64,000 bases of DNA from Aphrocallistes beatrix (GCA_963281255.1 OY725502.1:1-64000), one strand, 5' to 3'; counted from the stretch's first letter, positions 16,110 to 28,868 are shown. A program made the numbers and translations. The notes: generated by a model not told the origin, from the letters alone.

Positions 16110-17442
16110 TCAGTACGTTTTGCTGCATCCGAACAGTTGTTTGAACTTGAAATCCATCGCTAAAATAAACAAATTTGAAAATAATAAAGGGAGGCACTCA
16201 TTTCAGGATTGGCCACTATTCTATCGCACAACTTAAAACCTCAGAAGGGATGGAAGTGTGCTTCAAACTTGTGAGAATTCACATGTCAAGTTAAGCTATT
16301 GAGTCACTGTACTTAAGCTATTGAGTCACTGTACATTGTAGAGTCATTCTTACTAATTTAACTGTTGTTAGGGAGACATTGCGGCCGGACACCAACACTC
16401 ATTTTAGGAATGTGCACCTATTCTAATATTAGGATCACAGATCTAATATTAGAATAGGAAGCCACTAACAACTCAAATCAGCGATTCAGAACACATTTCC
16501 ACTAATCGTCACCTAAACTTTTGATGAACGTCATCATCAGCTGGTAGTTCTGTCCGGAGTCGCACAGGTCTGTGGCGAGGGTAGAGATGGAGAAGCCCTA
16601 AGGAGAATTCATTCTGAACGCATACAGCACAGAACCAGGGATGAAGAATTTCCTCATTGAACTCACCCTAACTTTGCTGACGAGTGAGTAGTTGGAAGCG
16701 ATCGCGAACTGAATGCTGGCATTGGCGCTCAATCCCACGTATCCCGCCTACAGAGACAGCCAATCAGATGCCGCTATTCTCCCAAGCAGTCAGCTGACTC
16801 ACCTGAATGATGAACCTTACGCCCGACTGCCTCCGCTCTGTGGTGAGGTTGAGCAGCTTCACCAGAGAGAACTTCCCGTCCGGACCACCTAGAGACATTT
16901 CATTGGTCAGAATGGACAATCGAATGCAGGAGGCTTTCAGTGCTTTGGCAGTGAGAATCGTTTGGAAGCTAAGTTCAGATCTGAGGTTTTCTACATTCTA
17001 AGTTCTGACATAATTCCACTTTCTACCTCGCAGACATTGGCATAGTTTGGTGGAGCAAATCTGCTTGGTTGATTTTCCGGAGATAAGTTATAATTCTTGG
17101 TTCAGTTCATAAGAACAATTCTATAATTAGAATAATGTATCCATGGCTCAGCCAAATACCTTTGTTCAAGTTTGTCTCCATGATCTGTGTGAGGTCCTCG
17201 CTTTTCTGATCTAAAAAGGAAACAACAACAAACACGGTTTGCATATTTTCATTTCTTGTCTACTCACCGACTTCGAACTCCAGACTGCAGCAGGCATTGC
17301 CTATAAATAGAACAATAAACAAGTAAACTATAAATAGAACATCTGAGAACTCACCGCAACTCCCGCAGTCGGTCTGGGCTCCCAATTGACCAATCAGAAG
17401 ACAGGAAATCGAGATAAAAGTAAATATTTTAAAAGCTAACAT
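16110..17442 (-). CDS. Small secreted protein, family not recognised
   Basis: Seven short exons (minus): 17442-17355, 17300-17268, 17210-17160, 16888-16803, 16747-16667, 16597-16513 and 16159-16110. Every junction keeps frame and the chain runs from ATG to TGA, giving 157 aa. It starts with a clear signal peptide (MLAFKIFTFISISCLLIGQL), then a cysteine cluster CGSCGNACC and the segments GGPDGKFSLVKLLNLT, FIIQAGYVGLSANASIQF and FSISTLATDLCDSGQNY, ending GCSKTY. There is no second membrane segment, so it is probably secreted. Two N-glycosylation sequons (NLT, NAS) are visible. I recognise no domain family. The closed seven-exon chain argues for a real gene. Confidence 0.78.
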
Positions 17443-18367
17443 TTAAACTGAGCAGAACTGTCATTTTCCCAAACTGGAAGTGACCAATGAGAACAGAGTT
17501 TCAGATGTGAAACTAATCATTATAGTAATCCATCCAAATGTATCAAACTATATTTAGAATCGCAAATTGTTGACTCTTATCGAGACTCGTACAGATAAAC
17601 AACAACAAACTTAGGTCGTGTATGACCAATGAAAACCAGACTCAGACAAGTAAACATTATTCTAACTCGTTTCGTTGTATAAATAATAAAAACAAACTCG
17701 AATATTCGAGTAGAAGTGTGGACTTAGTTCCAATTCGAGTTGCAATAGGAACTAACTGCAGATCTAATTATAATAACTGAGCGCATAATGGCAGCACTCG
17801 TCTGATTCAACTGGCACGAATGGGTTCTCTGTGTCAAGTGGCACAAGACGAATTCCTCCAAGGCTGCCACTAATTACCCTTCTTATTTCTAAATCAACGT
17901 TTTTAATTACTAATAATATCACAAATAAGGAGATTCAAACCAACTAATTCAAGAAACCAACTTTAAAACTGAATTCCAATTAGGAACTTGCGTCTATCAG
18001 GCTACAAGTCTGATTGGTCAGATGTATGACAGTATTTCTGACATTTTCATAAATAGAGATGAAACCACTTCACACGTCTCATGACGCGCACATACCAAAG
18101 CACCACCTCGTGTCTATGCAGGTGCAGATTAATGGCGGATATTCCATGAATCGATTTCAGGCGCTAAAACAGAATCGCTCAACTCGAATTCTGCTAATCG
18201 ATAGAATAGAGTGATTAGTTCATCATCCAGAGCATTCCAATCAGAACTATGCGTATCCAGGAGAGCAAGCATGGCAACGCTAGGAATGTGCTCAGTTAGG
18301 CCTAGTGCGGACTCTCGGGTATATATATGTGTGTGTAATTCGATTCGTGGATATAATTACAGCCGAG
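17443..18367. promoter_or_regulatory. Divergent intergenic region, secreted gene / EYA
   Basis: 925 bp between the start codons of the minus-strand secreted-protein gene and plus-strand EYA, so it should carry both promoters. No TATA box could be assigned with confidence. A possible isolated exon (18107-18169, minus) is described separately. Confidence 0.45.
18107..18169 (-). other. Possible orphan exon (weak)
   Basis: On the minus strand CTGTTTTAG is followed by an open segment encoding LKSIHGISAINLHLHRHEVV and then a GTATGT donor. The pattern faintly recalls the second half of a heavy-metal-associated (HMA) domain. No neighbouring exons were found on either side, so this may be chance. Confidence 0.2.
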
Positions 18368-21300
18368 ATGAACGCAAGTAAGTTATAGTTTCAGTTCCAT
18401 ATACCTACAAGTACTCAGATTCAGTTCCGAAATATTGGATTCCTTCTCTAGGCTATAAATAGGAAATTATTTATAGGAACAAATCATATTTAGAGAAAAC
18501 ACAATTGGACATCCGTTCTGATCGATGTTACTAAAAATATCATGAATTGTTTCTATTTATAGCACTACGAGGAGAGAATGAGAACAACAGCAACAACCAC
18601 ACGGGGGGCTTGTCGCCTCCTCGGGGCTACAGAGACGTGAGCCACTCGCCGGAGATAACGGACGATGTGTTCAGTCCGGACGCCAACTCCACTGGGCTCC
18701 TCCCGGAGACGCAGAGTGAGTTAGGAATGCGAGATTGCGCAATCGAGCTAAGTATGACGTAATCGGAACTAACTGAGTTTGGTTTCATATTACATATGTA
18801 TTTGAATAATGAAGTGTATTGCATAGCAACCAAACTGGAACCAAATATTGCAATGTTTCCATTTCTTATGCCAGCATACTCACTCATGTTTACACTGTTT
18901 ACTCATATTTGTTTACTCATACTTGTTTTGTTTACTCTAGAAGTGAGCTACTCCTACAACGAAGGTTCCATTCCCAACTCTCCTCCAGACAAACGCAGCG
19001 ACTACCAGTTCTACCCCAGCTCCTTCCCAGCCAATCAGATTGAGGGGAGGAGTGAGAATGGGGAGGAGTCTACTGCTCCAGCTCACTGCCAGGAATTCGA
19101 CGCCATGATGAAAAAGGTCAGTCATCGCGTGTGGCTATTTTTAGTACTCTGAAGTAGAATGAATTCCTGTAAGTTTAAGTTTAGAGGGAATCGACCAATC
19201 ATTATGATAGTGCACTCTTGTTCTCTTGTGACGCACTTACTAGTGGCTGTCCCTGGGCAGAAACAAATAGTTTATTTAACCTAAATACGCCACCAACAAT
19301 TATCTATGTGTCCGTTTGCCATGTGGCATGGAGCTCTCGGAAATCTGACCAATCAGAAATCCGGAAAGAATTGAATGATGCAGGATAAGGAATAAGGAAT
19401 GACCAATCTTAATTCACAAAAATAATGTAAAAATTAAATTCTGTAACTAAAGCACATGATTGGCTGAATAGAGTTGAAGTTTGTAAGCTGAGACGCTAAT
19501 TGCATTCTGAACTAAACTCCCGACAGACGGAATTATGCTGATTCTATAGGCGCAATGTTCGGCCATCTGGATTTCATTGTTAATGAAACTGACTGTGTTG
19601 CAAAAATTGATTAATCATATTTTAACACCTATGTTCGATGAGTTGTCCGAAGTCAACAGTTGCAGGAAGTAATTCCAAACTCAGATTTATCACCTCAGCA
19701 AATTCCTGAATTAATATTTGTAACCAACGAAACACTTGCTCTACGTATGTCAGTGGTTCCCCCAGAATGTTTTGGAACTTTCTGTGTCCCTCAACAGTTA
19801 ACTCATGCAATCACTAATAATATTTTGAGATTAAGTCGGCTCCGCTTAATAGGGTCACATCTGTCAGAGGACATTTTACCCCGATTAAGCGGAGAACCCA
19901 ATTAACCGAAAATATTTTTTATTAGCTTCTGTGTGAGAGATATTCCGGTCCTACCAAAAGTGGCCTGATTAAAAACAGTGACTCTATTAAGCGGAGTCGA
20001 CTGTATAATGTTGAGAAGTCTGTGTACTCCGGTTTGAATGCACCGCTCTATGCTCTGTAATGTTATTGGAAAGTTGTTCATTGACCAATCAGCATTTCAA
20101 ATGTCTTGAAAAGATAAATTTATTGCCAGTTGAGTCTATTTGTTTGCTTTTTTGTTGGTTTGTTTGTTGTTGGATGTTTGTTACTGTGGATCGTCACTTC
20201 TTTCTACAAATATTTTGAACTCAATTCATAGATACCATATAGCATCTGAGGAATGTAATGATACTATTACTATCAATTAAAAATATAATTAGATTACGTC
20301 TGATGATTAATGAATTAATTGTAACCTTACACTCCTCAGCAACCAATCAAGGCAATGGAATGCTTACACATGATATTCCTGTTTTGGGTTGTCACCATAG
20401 TGACAGGTGTTACGTAAACAAGCGAGAAATTGATTGGTTAAACCCATTATAAACAGAATTCCATAGCGCGCTCTCGTTACCAAGCAGAATACCACTTGCT
20501 ACTATAAATATCACAAAACAGATAAAATAATAATTATAATATTTAACTATTTTTGGAAGATTAACAATGTTAATGGTAAGAACCTTCCACCCTTTCAGTT
20601 CTATAATTAGACGCAATATTAATCTCATTTCGCAGGTAGAGCAGCGGAACAGCCAATCAGAGAGCGTGTTCAGCGAGGGCGCCAGTGCGCCATACGCGGC
20701 CGGGGACGAGCAGCATTCCTTGTCGTCATTCACGCAACTAATGAGCGAGTCCTTCACCACCTCTTTCGACCTCACGAGCATCTCCGAGAACCCCGCCTAC
20801 ATGGACTCCCTCAAGTCCGATTCCCCGCCCGCGTACCCCCCTCAGGAGACCGACGCCCCCGGGGACAAGCCGGCCTCCGCGACGCCGGGGTACTACCCGG
20901 CCGCCATGGACCCCGCCTGCATGTACTACTCAGGTATGAGCCACTTCACACCTCTCCCGGCCAATCAGCTGCTTACTAGCTCCCGTAGGTTACTGGGCGC
21001 CATACTCCGGGAAGGAGTACCTGAACAGACTCTACTACGCGCAGAGGTACGCGCCCTACCAGAAGTCCTCCTCCACCTCGACGCACCCCTACTTGTCCAA
21101 GGGGCACGCCCCCTCCTCCTCCACCTCCTCCTTCCCGGGCTACGGGACCACCCCCGCTCTCTACCCCGCCTCCCTCAACGGGTAAGTTCTCCTTTGTAGC
21201 GCCCCAGGCAAACCCTTACGTCCCATTGGTCAGGTCGAGCAGCTCCTTCGAAGGGACGATTCCGTCGGGACACAAGTACTTCAGCAGCGCCAGCAGCCTC

Positions 21301-21460
21301 AGCCCGCCGGACACGCCGGCGCCCGGATTCCTCAGCAAGCGCAAGTCCGGCCGAAGGAAGAAGCGCGCCCAGCAGACCGGATCCAGCTCAGAGCCGCACT
21401 TCACGGTTAGTTCCGGTACTTAATTCCGGTTTCTTTCTGGCCCGATCCAGTCAGAAGCAA

Positions 21461-21497
<37 letters not shown>

Positions 21498-22731
21498 ATT
21501 GTTGTTGTTTACTCTAGCGCGTGTTCGTGTGGGACCTGGACGAGACGAGCATCATCCTCCTGTCGCTGCTGAACGGGGTTTACGCGGGGAAGTTCAGACA
21601 GGATTCGGCTGCCCTGAGCGACATCGGTTTCCAGATGAACGAAATAATCTTCAACCTCGTCAACTCCCACTTCTTCCAGGCCCAGCTAGAGGTGAGAAGG
21701 TAGCGACACTCTGGCGACACATTTTTAATTTGCGTTTGTGTCTAGGAATGCGATCAGGTGCACTTCGAAGACGTGGCTATCGAGGACAACGGAATTGACC
21801 TCAGGTATGTACCTCATCTCACTCGTAATCTGATTGGCTGTTTAAGAGCGTCTTTATAGCTCGTACGACTTCACCACAGACGGATTCTCATTGGCTGAGC
21901 TGCAAACCGCTCCGATGCACAAGAACTCCACTTCCACCGCCACTCCCGCCACCAGTGCCACTCCGTGCGCCACCAACACCTCTCCCTGTGTGGGTGGTCC
22001 CAGTGTCGGCGGCAGGACTACCCAGGACTGGTGCAAGAAGCTGGCCTATCGCTACCGCCGCATCCAGGAGATCTACACCAAGTACGGATGCTGCGACCTG
22101 GAGAGTGAGTGCTAATTTTAGAATTGCAATATCCTAGCGACAGCTTCCACTCAATGGAATTCTCCAAGTGAGTAACGGAGGGTAGAGTTCTATATTTAGC
22201 ATGGTCCCTAGGTCTGCTGGGGCAGGAGCAGTACACGGCGTGGTACAAGCTGCTGTGCAAGCTGGAGGGGATCACGGACCAATGGGTCAGCCAGGCGCGC
22301 AAGTGCCTACTCCACATCCAATCAACGCCCGGCTACGCGAACATCCTCGTGAGCAGCTCCCCGCTCGTTCTGACGCTCGGGAAGTGTCTGCTGTTCGGAC
22401 TGAGCAACGTCTTCCACATCCAGAACATCTACTCCGCGCACAAGGCGGGCAAGTCCGCCGTCTTCGAGCGCCTAATCTCCAGATTCGGGACCAAGTGCAC
22501 CTACGTCAGCATCGGACACTCTCCAGAGGACGAAGAGGCCTCCAAAAAGGTAAGCACTGCTAAAAATAGAACTCTGTACATACACCTGTAGAGAATAGAA
22601 CTTCCGGAGCTAACACCTCTCCCGTACTAACGTAATAATTCTAAATATAGCACAACTTCCCGTTCTGGCGCGTGACGTCACAGAGCGACCTGATCGCGCT
22701 GGAGAGAGCTCTGCAGCTGCAGCACCTGTGA
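18368..22731 (+). CDS. EYA: Eyes absent transcriptional coactivator / HAD phosphatase
   Basis: EYA partners SIX proteins and dephosphorylates tyrosine substrates. Exons: 18368-18377, 18563-18715, 18941-19116, 20636-20933, 20989-21181, 21234-21405, 21518-21691, 21746-21804, 21860-22104, 22212-22549 and 22651-22731; in frame, 632 aa. Residues 1-334 are Ser/Pro/Tyr-rich and poorly conserved, as in the EYA transactivation region. The EYA domain fills residues 335-632 and opens with RVFVWDLDETSII; the catalytic DxDxT motif is intact (Asp340, Asp342, Thr344). Further matches are EECDQVHFEDV, SSYDFTTDGFS, LAYRYRRIQEIY and HNFPFWRV, with the stop just after, as in the family. Two oddities: a roughly 40-residue Thr/Ala/Pro-rich insertion after TTDGFS, and GHSPEDEE where bilaterian EYAs have GDG followed by acidic residues. 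A poly(A) signal AATAAA lies at 22836. Confidence 0.96.
19833..20003 (-). mobile_element. pogo/Tigger-like MITE, TCGACTCCGCTTAAT family (copy 1)
   Basis: Ends TTAAGCGGAGTCGACTG next to TA; the left end is eroded (GTCGGCTCCGCTTAAT). The interior (ATCTGTCAGAGGACATTTTA, ATTAACCGAAAATATT, CCGGTCCTACCAAAAGTGGC) is the reverse complement of the element at 58209-58363. It lies in the long EYA intron 3. Inverted repeats starting CAG with a TA target site point to the Tc1/mariner-pogo group. Confidence 0.85.
21461..21510. repeat. (TTG)n microsatellite in EYA intron
   Basis: About 16 TTG repeats immediately before the 3' splice site of the EYA catalytic exon. The poly-leucine frame it creates is not coding. 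Confidence 0.9.
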
Positions 22732-25302
22732 AGTGACGTTCTATTTTTAGCAACCGACCTTGTACTGTACAGATCGGTGGATTCTATTTATATATTTCTA
22801 TTCCATTTGTACATATATCGAATGCTCATTTTGTAAATAAATTAGAATATATTTTCATCTTTGACTCAGTTACTGTTTACGGGGTGGGAGAGATAGATGT
22901 GTCGCTAGACCACTTGACACCTCTGTCAATATGCTAGAGTCATAATTATACCTTAAACGCGAACTTGTGATTGGCCAATAAGCACTTCTCACTGTAGTGC
23001 TAGAAGTACGAGTGTGATTGCGCAATCTGAACTAATTAAGCGAGGCGGTGTCTTAGACCTAGCAACTAGATGCTAGATAGGAATGTTACGGATTATGCTG
23101 AGAATTGAGTAAAGATAATAGTCACTAAGTATCATGCCACTTAATATGCCATGCATTGCATAGCAACAGTAATTCAAGCTCGGAATGTATGAAATCGATT
23201 CACGAGATAAGCAGCCAATCAACCTGCAGATTCGTTGAGTAAATCATCAGCTAATCGAATATATCGTATGCACATAGGGGCCATTGGTGAGAATCAATTA
23301 TAGAATTCTCCAAATTTCACTTCCAGAGCTAAACGGAATTCGCTCTCCGAGTTAATCAACCAATCAATGATAAGCTAACCGTAAGGGCACTCATTATGGG
23401 AGCTAACGAGATTCAAATTTGAAACTCAATCTCCATTAATTCAATCTGAAACAGAATCCACTCTCTAAGGACTCCGCCGTGAGCATTGATTGTGTTGCTA
23501 ATTATTCAGGATTGAGAAATTCAATACATTTTTGTGCAAACAAAAAATCAGCAAAAACTTAAGGTTTTATGTTTCAGTGGTCAGCCAATCAAATGCTTAG
23601 TTAACCCACTGGTGCAACAGGAGAGCGAGGTGCTGCGGAGTATAAATAGGAGCGCGGAGAGGACGAATTTCGAATTTCGAATTAACTCATTTCCTCCGTT
23701 GTTTCCTCACAGAGAAAGGCAGGTGTCCTGGCTAGCATGTAGAATGCCTAGCACGGAGCTCCCGCTAATTAGCCAATCACAGGCTAGCTCTCCTATAGAA
23801 GAGCAGCAGTGTCACAGCTCATTGGCCCGCCCTCTACACGGGGTAGGAGGTCCACTGCTCTCTGCAACTGGTGCGATGGAATGCTAAGCTAGTAGGAGTT
23901 GTTTCATTGAGTAAGCAGCAGCAGGTAATTAAGGAAGAATTCCAGTGCTGCTCTCACGTAACTAAGATAAGTCTGCTAGTCGTGAGCTCATTAAATCTCC
24001 GCTTTATAACCTTAACGACCAATAACTCAACAAAAATGTGTCGCTCTACTACCAAAAGATGTCACAAACATTTGAACCTTTTATAACCTAAGTTGCTTAA
24101 TTAACTTGCTAAGAATTCCTTTGGACCAAATGGTATCCAATCTGCGTTAATAGTAGAAATTATAAATTCTGTTCAATGAGTCTAATCTCTAAATATAGAA
24201 GATGGCTATAAATGAAATATTTAAATTCATTTCGGGGCTTCTAATAAATGGTCAAATCTTAAGATGGATGCTTCATGACAACATCCAGGATTTCAGGAAT
24301 GTGGTGTTGTTCTAATCGGAAATAATGTAGTCGACCAATCACATTTAATTTGGACTGGGCACTGCTTGTATATATGATTTGCACAGCTGGAAAGGATTCG
24401 TAAATTCCAGCCAATCAATTGCCTGTAAATCAAAGTATAAAATTTTGAGCTAAATCTACAGTAGATATTGGAAATAGTGATAATTTGACCAAAATTCCTG
24501 TCCCCAGCACCATCACTATATCCAATATATCCTGTACTCTGTGTCAATCGCAGAAGCCAATTACGTATATTCTAAATCTATAAACCATGCTTCAATATCA
24601 AATTATAAGTGAGAGTTCCAATTGATTCGTAATTGCTCATTCTGACATCTAAAAAACTGAAGATTAATTGGCGGAGAATCTTACTTAATTCCAAGAATGA
24701 ATGGCAGATGGGTGGGCAGTTACTGGCTGTGTCTTATCTCTGAGATAAAGTCCGTCTAACATGATTCGTGTCGTGTTTCAAAAATTCCTAATTCGTCTGT
24801 CTTAACCAAATCTAAACTTAACACTAACAGAGCTGTTCTAATAATAGCATATTTACATCTGTGCAGTTAACACATGCGATTGGACAGCTGACTTTCTCAC
24901 AGAAATATGCAAGATTAGAACCGCCACCAAGCACCGCTATGGATAGTAACTTAAGGACAAATACCTTTGCTCCACATCCGTATCTAGTCAGTGGGCGGCG
25001 GAACAGTGGACACTAACACAAATTCCAAACTTTTTCCTAGCAACCTACTCGGATTCTGCAAATGGATTCAAATTATATATTCTAAAATTAGCACTTTCTG
25101 CTACCATCATAGGATTACCATATTCAGATAGTTTACAATCCTTCCTGGAACTAAGCTAGGATCAAATATTTCCTGTGGGAAGTGGATCTGTTCCTGGAAC
25201 AAGTGTGTAACGTCACAGCTAATACGAGTATACCCCACTTCTTGGTATTAATTGAACATACAGAACTAGGGACTCTTACAGTTCTGTAATAATCCACCGA
25301 TG
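22732..25302. other. Gene-poor spacer downstream of EYA
   Basis: Begins with the EYA 3'UTR (AATAAA at 22836). After that I see no exon series. At 23640 a GC-flanked TATAAATAG resembles a core promoter on the plus strand, but the open frame around it (23534-23887) has no recognisable protein. The motifs CCAATCA and GGAATG are frequent. Confidence 0.45.
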
Positions 25303-25460
25303 TGTTTCTCTAGGATCTTCCACCCCGACACTTTTTTGAAGGTGATAAAAGCTATATGGCACCCACACAGGGGTTTATCTGTAATTACAGAGATGGTGGC
25401 ACATTGGCTCTTCGGACGATGCCAGACCGCCACTATAAGTGCCCTAGCTAGATACACCCT
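25303..25460 (-). mobile_element. MITE-like element, GGGTTATCTAG family (copy 2)
   Basis: Contains TCTAGGATCTTCCACCCCG, ACTTTTTTGAAGGTGATAAA, GGGTTTATCTGTAATTACAG and GACCGCCACTATAAGTGCCC. These are shared, in the opposite orientation, with 12811-12974 and also with 38271-38447. The terminal repeats are worn. Confidence 0.75.
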
Positions 25461-26011
25461 TGAGTCTATCTAGAATAGGAGTTGAACTTACAAGGAGCAA
25501 TGACGTCACAACTCACTTTGTTCTACTCTAAAGTCAGGGTTCATGAAAGAATTTAGTCTCAGAGTTCTGACTAGATTCTGGAGGTGCATTCCTTAGAATG
25601 GGCGCCAGATACTTCCTAGAGCTGTGATAGACACTAAGTGGCAGTACTCTGTAGATGGCAGGTCATGCCACTTCACACTCATCCATTCCGAGGGCCTGTC
25701 TAACTGGAATATATTCCGAATAAAACAGTGGATATGGAACTGCAGATAATCCAGTGCAGTTTAGCTGTTCGTAAGACTGTGGAGAGCCAATGCTATTTTC
25801 TCGTCTTAAACTCATTTCCATATAAGGAGTTATCTGAAGTATCCCCGTAGTATTCTCTCGCATCACATTACATAGCTTAATACTGCATCAACATACTGAC
25901 AGTAACGCAGATCCAGGCCTCTAACATATACAACAGGCCTCAAAATGAATAACAGGAAACAGGAACTAACACTATATATACATATTCTAAAAATAGTATC
26001 AAAGGCGCCGA
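25461..26011. other. Spacer downstream of RAB10
   Basis: No gene recognised. It should contain the 3'UTR of the distal RAB10 tail. The minus-strand frame 25663-25866 shows no known motif. Confidence 0.4.
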
Positions 26012-26086
26012 TTATTTGCAGCAGCCGCCCTTCTCTTTCTTGTTTAGGACCAGCTCCACACTTTGTTCCGTCTCCTTGACAGGGGT
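26012..26086 (-). CDS. RAB10: RAB10 alternative distal terminal exon
   Basis: 75 bp preceded by a 3' splice site (CCCTGTAG) and starting in the same phase as the proximal terminal exon. It encodes TPVKETEQSVELVLNKKEKG followed by GCCK and a stop. TPVKE directly after the last helix (ARAILQK) is the Rab10 consensus, and the CC pair is a standard Rab geranylgeranylation site. Splicing exon 7 (26594-26559) directly to it gives 197 aa. The proximal exon also has an in-frame internal donor (AACTCG before GTGAGT), so an 18-nt cassette joined to this exon is possible too. Confidence 0.85.
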   Translation of the reverse strand, partial: TPVKETEQSVELVLNKKEKGGCCK

Positions 26087-26368
26087 CTACAGGGATAGTT
26101 CCGGTAAATCGGAACCAAGCGAGATTACTCCCAAACTCATTTACTCACAACTAAACCGAAATAGAATATTTGCTATAAATAGACGCGCGTGGATGCCGCA
26201 CTTCCGGAACAAAGCGTGAGGTGAGCTAACCAATCAGAATCTAGCTAATATCACACATACATTCCAAACAGAATTCCAGCTGCGACCAATAAATACAGAG
26301 CCAACAGTACAAAAGATACATAAAAACAAAAACAGCTGTTCAGTCCCAATAGGCACAGCCTCAGCCAA

Positions 26369-27527
26369 TCAGTTGCACTTGCAGCCTTTGCTCTTGCCAG
26401 CCGCGTCTCCATTCTGGATGGGGAAGGTGGGGCTACTCACCGAGTTCGCCTCTGGAGTCTGAATGAGAGAAATGACGTCATCCACGCGGCTATTTATAGC
26501 AACCGTTCTATTTTTAGATTTTATAGCTCCCTTATTGCTCTATTTATAGTACACTCACCTTCTGAAGGATTGCCCTGGCCAGACTCTCGAATGTCTACGG
26601 ATAAAAATAGGTGTTAACATACTATATATAGTATCACATTCCTTTGACAACTCACGGTATCTATGTTGATGTTAGACTTGGCGGAGGTTTCGTAGAAGCG
26701 AATGCTGTACTCTCCGGCGATCTAAAAATAGACACAGACATCAGACACGCAGATGTGTCGCGTGGCACAGGACACAATTTCTCACCTTCTGTCCCTGGTC
26801 CTTCGAGACGACTCGCTTCGCCTCCATGTCGCACTTGTTCCCGATCAGCGTCCTCTCTACGTCTGGAGACGCGTGCTACATAGAGGTATAAGCTCACATT
26901 CCAATCACACAGACCGGTCACTAGGGTGCTTTTTGGCGCTATTTATATATATTTGAATTTCCACATCTCATTTTCCTAAAAGATTGGATCCGCGCAACTC
27001 ACAGTTTCGATGTTAGCCAACCATTTGGCGATGTTGTCAAACGATTTCTGTTGCGTTATGTCGTACACTAGGATGATACCCTAACAGAGTAACCAGATCG
27101 GTTAGATGGAATGTTGCTAATATGACAAACGAATAGACAAAAGCATACCATTGCTCCTCTATAGTAGCTAGTCGTGATGGTGTGAAATCTCTCCTGACCA
27201 GCTGTGTCCCTATATTTAGAATGAGACGCAGTTGATACTATATTTAGAATAAATTAGTTATAACAGAAACATACCATATTTGTAACTTTATTTTCTTTCC
27301 GTCCAACTCAATTGTTTTGATTTTGAAATCAATACCTTTGAAAGTAGAATAAACAATAAACAATAAACAGTGAAGTAAACAAACAACAACACAAGCTTAC
27401 CTATCGTGGAGATGAAGGTGGTGTTGAAGGCATCGTCTGAGAATCTGAAGAGGACGGAAGTCTTTCCCACTCCGGAGTCTCCGATCAGGAGAATCTTGAA
27501 TAACAGGTCGTAAGCCTTCTTTGCCAT
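26369..27527 (-). CDS. RAB10: Rab10 GTPase, proximal-tail form
   Basis: Small GTPase of the secretory/recycling pathway. Exons (minus): 27527-27401, 27335-27275, 27209-27149, 27080-27003, 26875-26786, 26721-26656, 26594-26559 and terminal exon 26458-26369; 202 aa. The protein begins [19 protein letters not shown]. The G motifs are intact: GDSGVGKT (16-23), effector region [21 protein letters not shown] (from 63), NKCD (122-125) and ETSAK (150-154). The N-terminus and [20 protein letters not shown] are diagnostic of the Rab8/10/13 group and closest to Rab10. This tail ends GKSKGCKCN, giving a CxC-type prenylation site one residue from the end. The distal alternative tail is listed separately; it fits Rab10 better. 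Confidence 0.95.
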
Positions 27528-28868
27528 TCTAGTACAGCTGAAGATTACAATGTTAATGGACTAGGGATATCAGATAACAATGCAGGATTAAATGAGAGAT
27601 ATATTTAGGAACTCTTGTCCGTAAGACAATAATAGAACGCAGCTATTTATATCTCATGGGACGGAGATACAAAACTGGATGTTAGGAATTCGTAGCGCAG
27701 CATGAGCATTGGTAGAATCTTACATTTACTCAAGATTATGTTATGAAACTGAAATACATAACAACGCAAGGACGTGATTGGATTGTAATAATAAAATATA
27801 GAACTTCTAAGGAACTAGACATAGAGTTCGCATATCAGAAATCGGAAATAAACAAATCATGTGTCAACAACAACAACTCTACTCTACACAAGCAATCTAA
27901 TTATAAATACTCACGCCATAGTGTCTAATAATAGCCACAGATCACTAATATTAGCTTCAATCACTAATATTAGCTCCTCCATCAATGGAGTTATATAGTA
28001 GCGGTGTATGCATACTTGTAACAGAAACCATCACGCATGTGATACAATGGCAGAGTATGGAGATTAGCGTAAGCAGTGAAACGATTCAGATTTGCACACC
28101 CGTGCTAAAAATATTCAGAAGCGATACTATTTATAGCTGACGGGTTAATGTAGGCCTAATAGAGCTGTTCGGGATTTGTGTCATATTGCAACTATTCATG
28201 TCAAATGGAGCAGTGAAGCAAATCAGAGAACAAATTTCTTAAAAAGCTCAACGTGACTGTACGAATCAATTGATTACGCCTACGATATATTTACACAATT
28301 CTGTGTAGACTGAACACGTGACTTCACTTGCACTCTAGAAGTTAGCCATAGCGCCATTGAACATCAACACGACAAGCTCTGTAGCACTGAATGAAGCTAT
28401 GTGCAGAAATGGATAATGGCAGTATTTGTTAATGGTTTAAGTTCAAGCCTCTGACTGAATTGTGACGTCATCGTCACTCTAAAACTAGAAATTCCAGTTT
28501 TCGAGCATAACTCTGTCAGTCAAGAGAGTATCCAAATGCTCACTTGAATAATCAAATTAATTACAAGTACTAAACCATGAAATGTACCACGGACATGCAG
28601 AATAACGATGACGTCATCATTACCTTCAACGTTGACAACGTATTTAACCATAAAAGGCACCCGTAGGCTTCTGACGCAAAGTATTGGTCAGTGACACACT
28701 TCAAGCGCGCCTGTTTACATTTAAAATATATGTTTATTTACAATATACGTGTGAAATGTCAATAAAAGATGAATATACACAGCTCTAAATCAGTAGTTCT
28801 ACATGCGATAAAGAATTGCACAGCACTGAAAGAATAAATAAATATAAACATGCGATGAGCGGAACATT
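27528..28868. promoter_or_regulatory. RAB10 upstream / TRPA 3'UTR region
   Basis: Head-to-tail spacer on the minus strand. It should carry the RAB10 promoter and the TRPA 3'UTR, whose likely poly(A) signal is AATAAA on the minus strand at 28738-28733. Two TGACGTCA sites occur at about 28462 and 28611. No exon or repeat was recognised. Confidence 0.5.

Noticed and set aside
21460-21798. Poly-leucine protein
   Set aside because: Translation of a (TTG)n tract that precedes the EYA catalytic exon in another frame.
23534-23887. 117-codon frame near a TATAAATAG motif
   Set aside because: No protein similarity, no splice partners, and the TATA-like word is frequent everywhere in this window.
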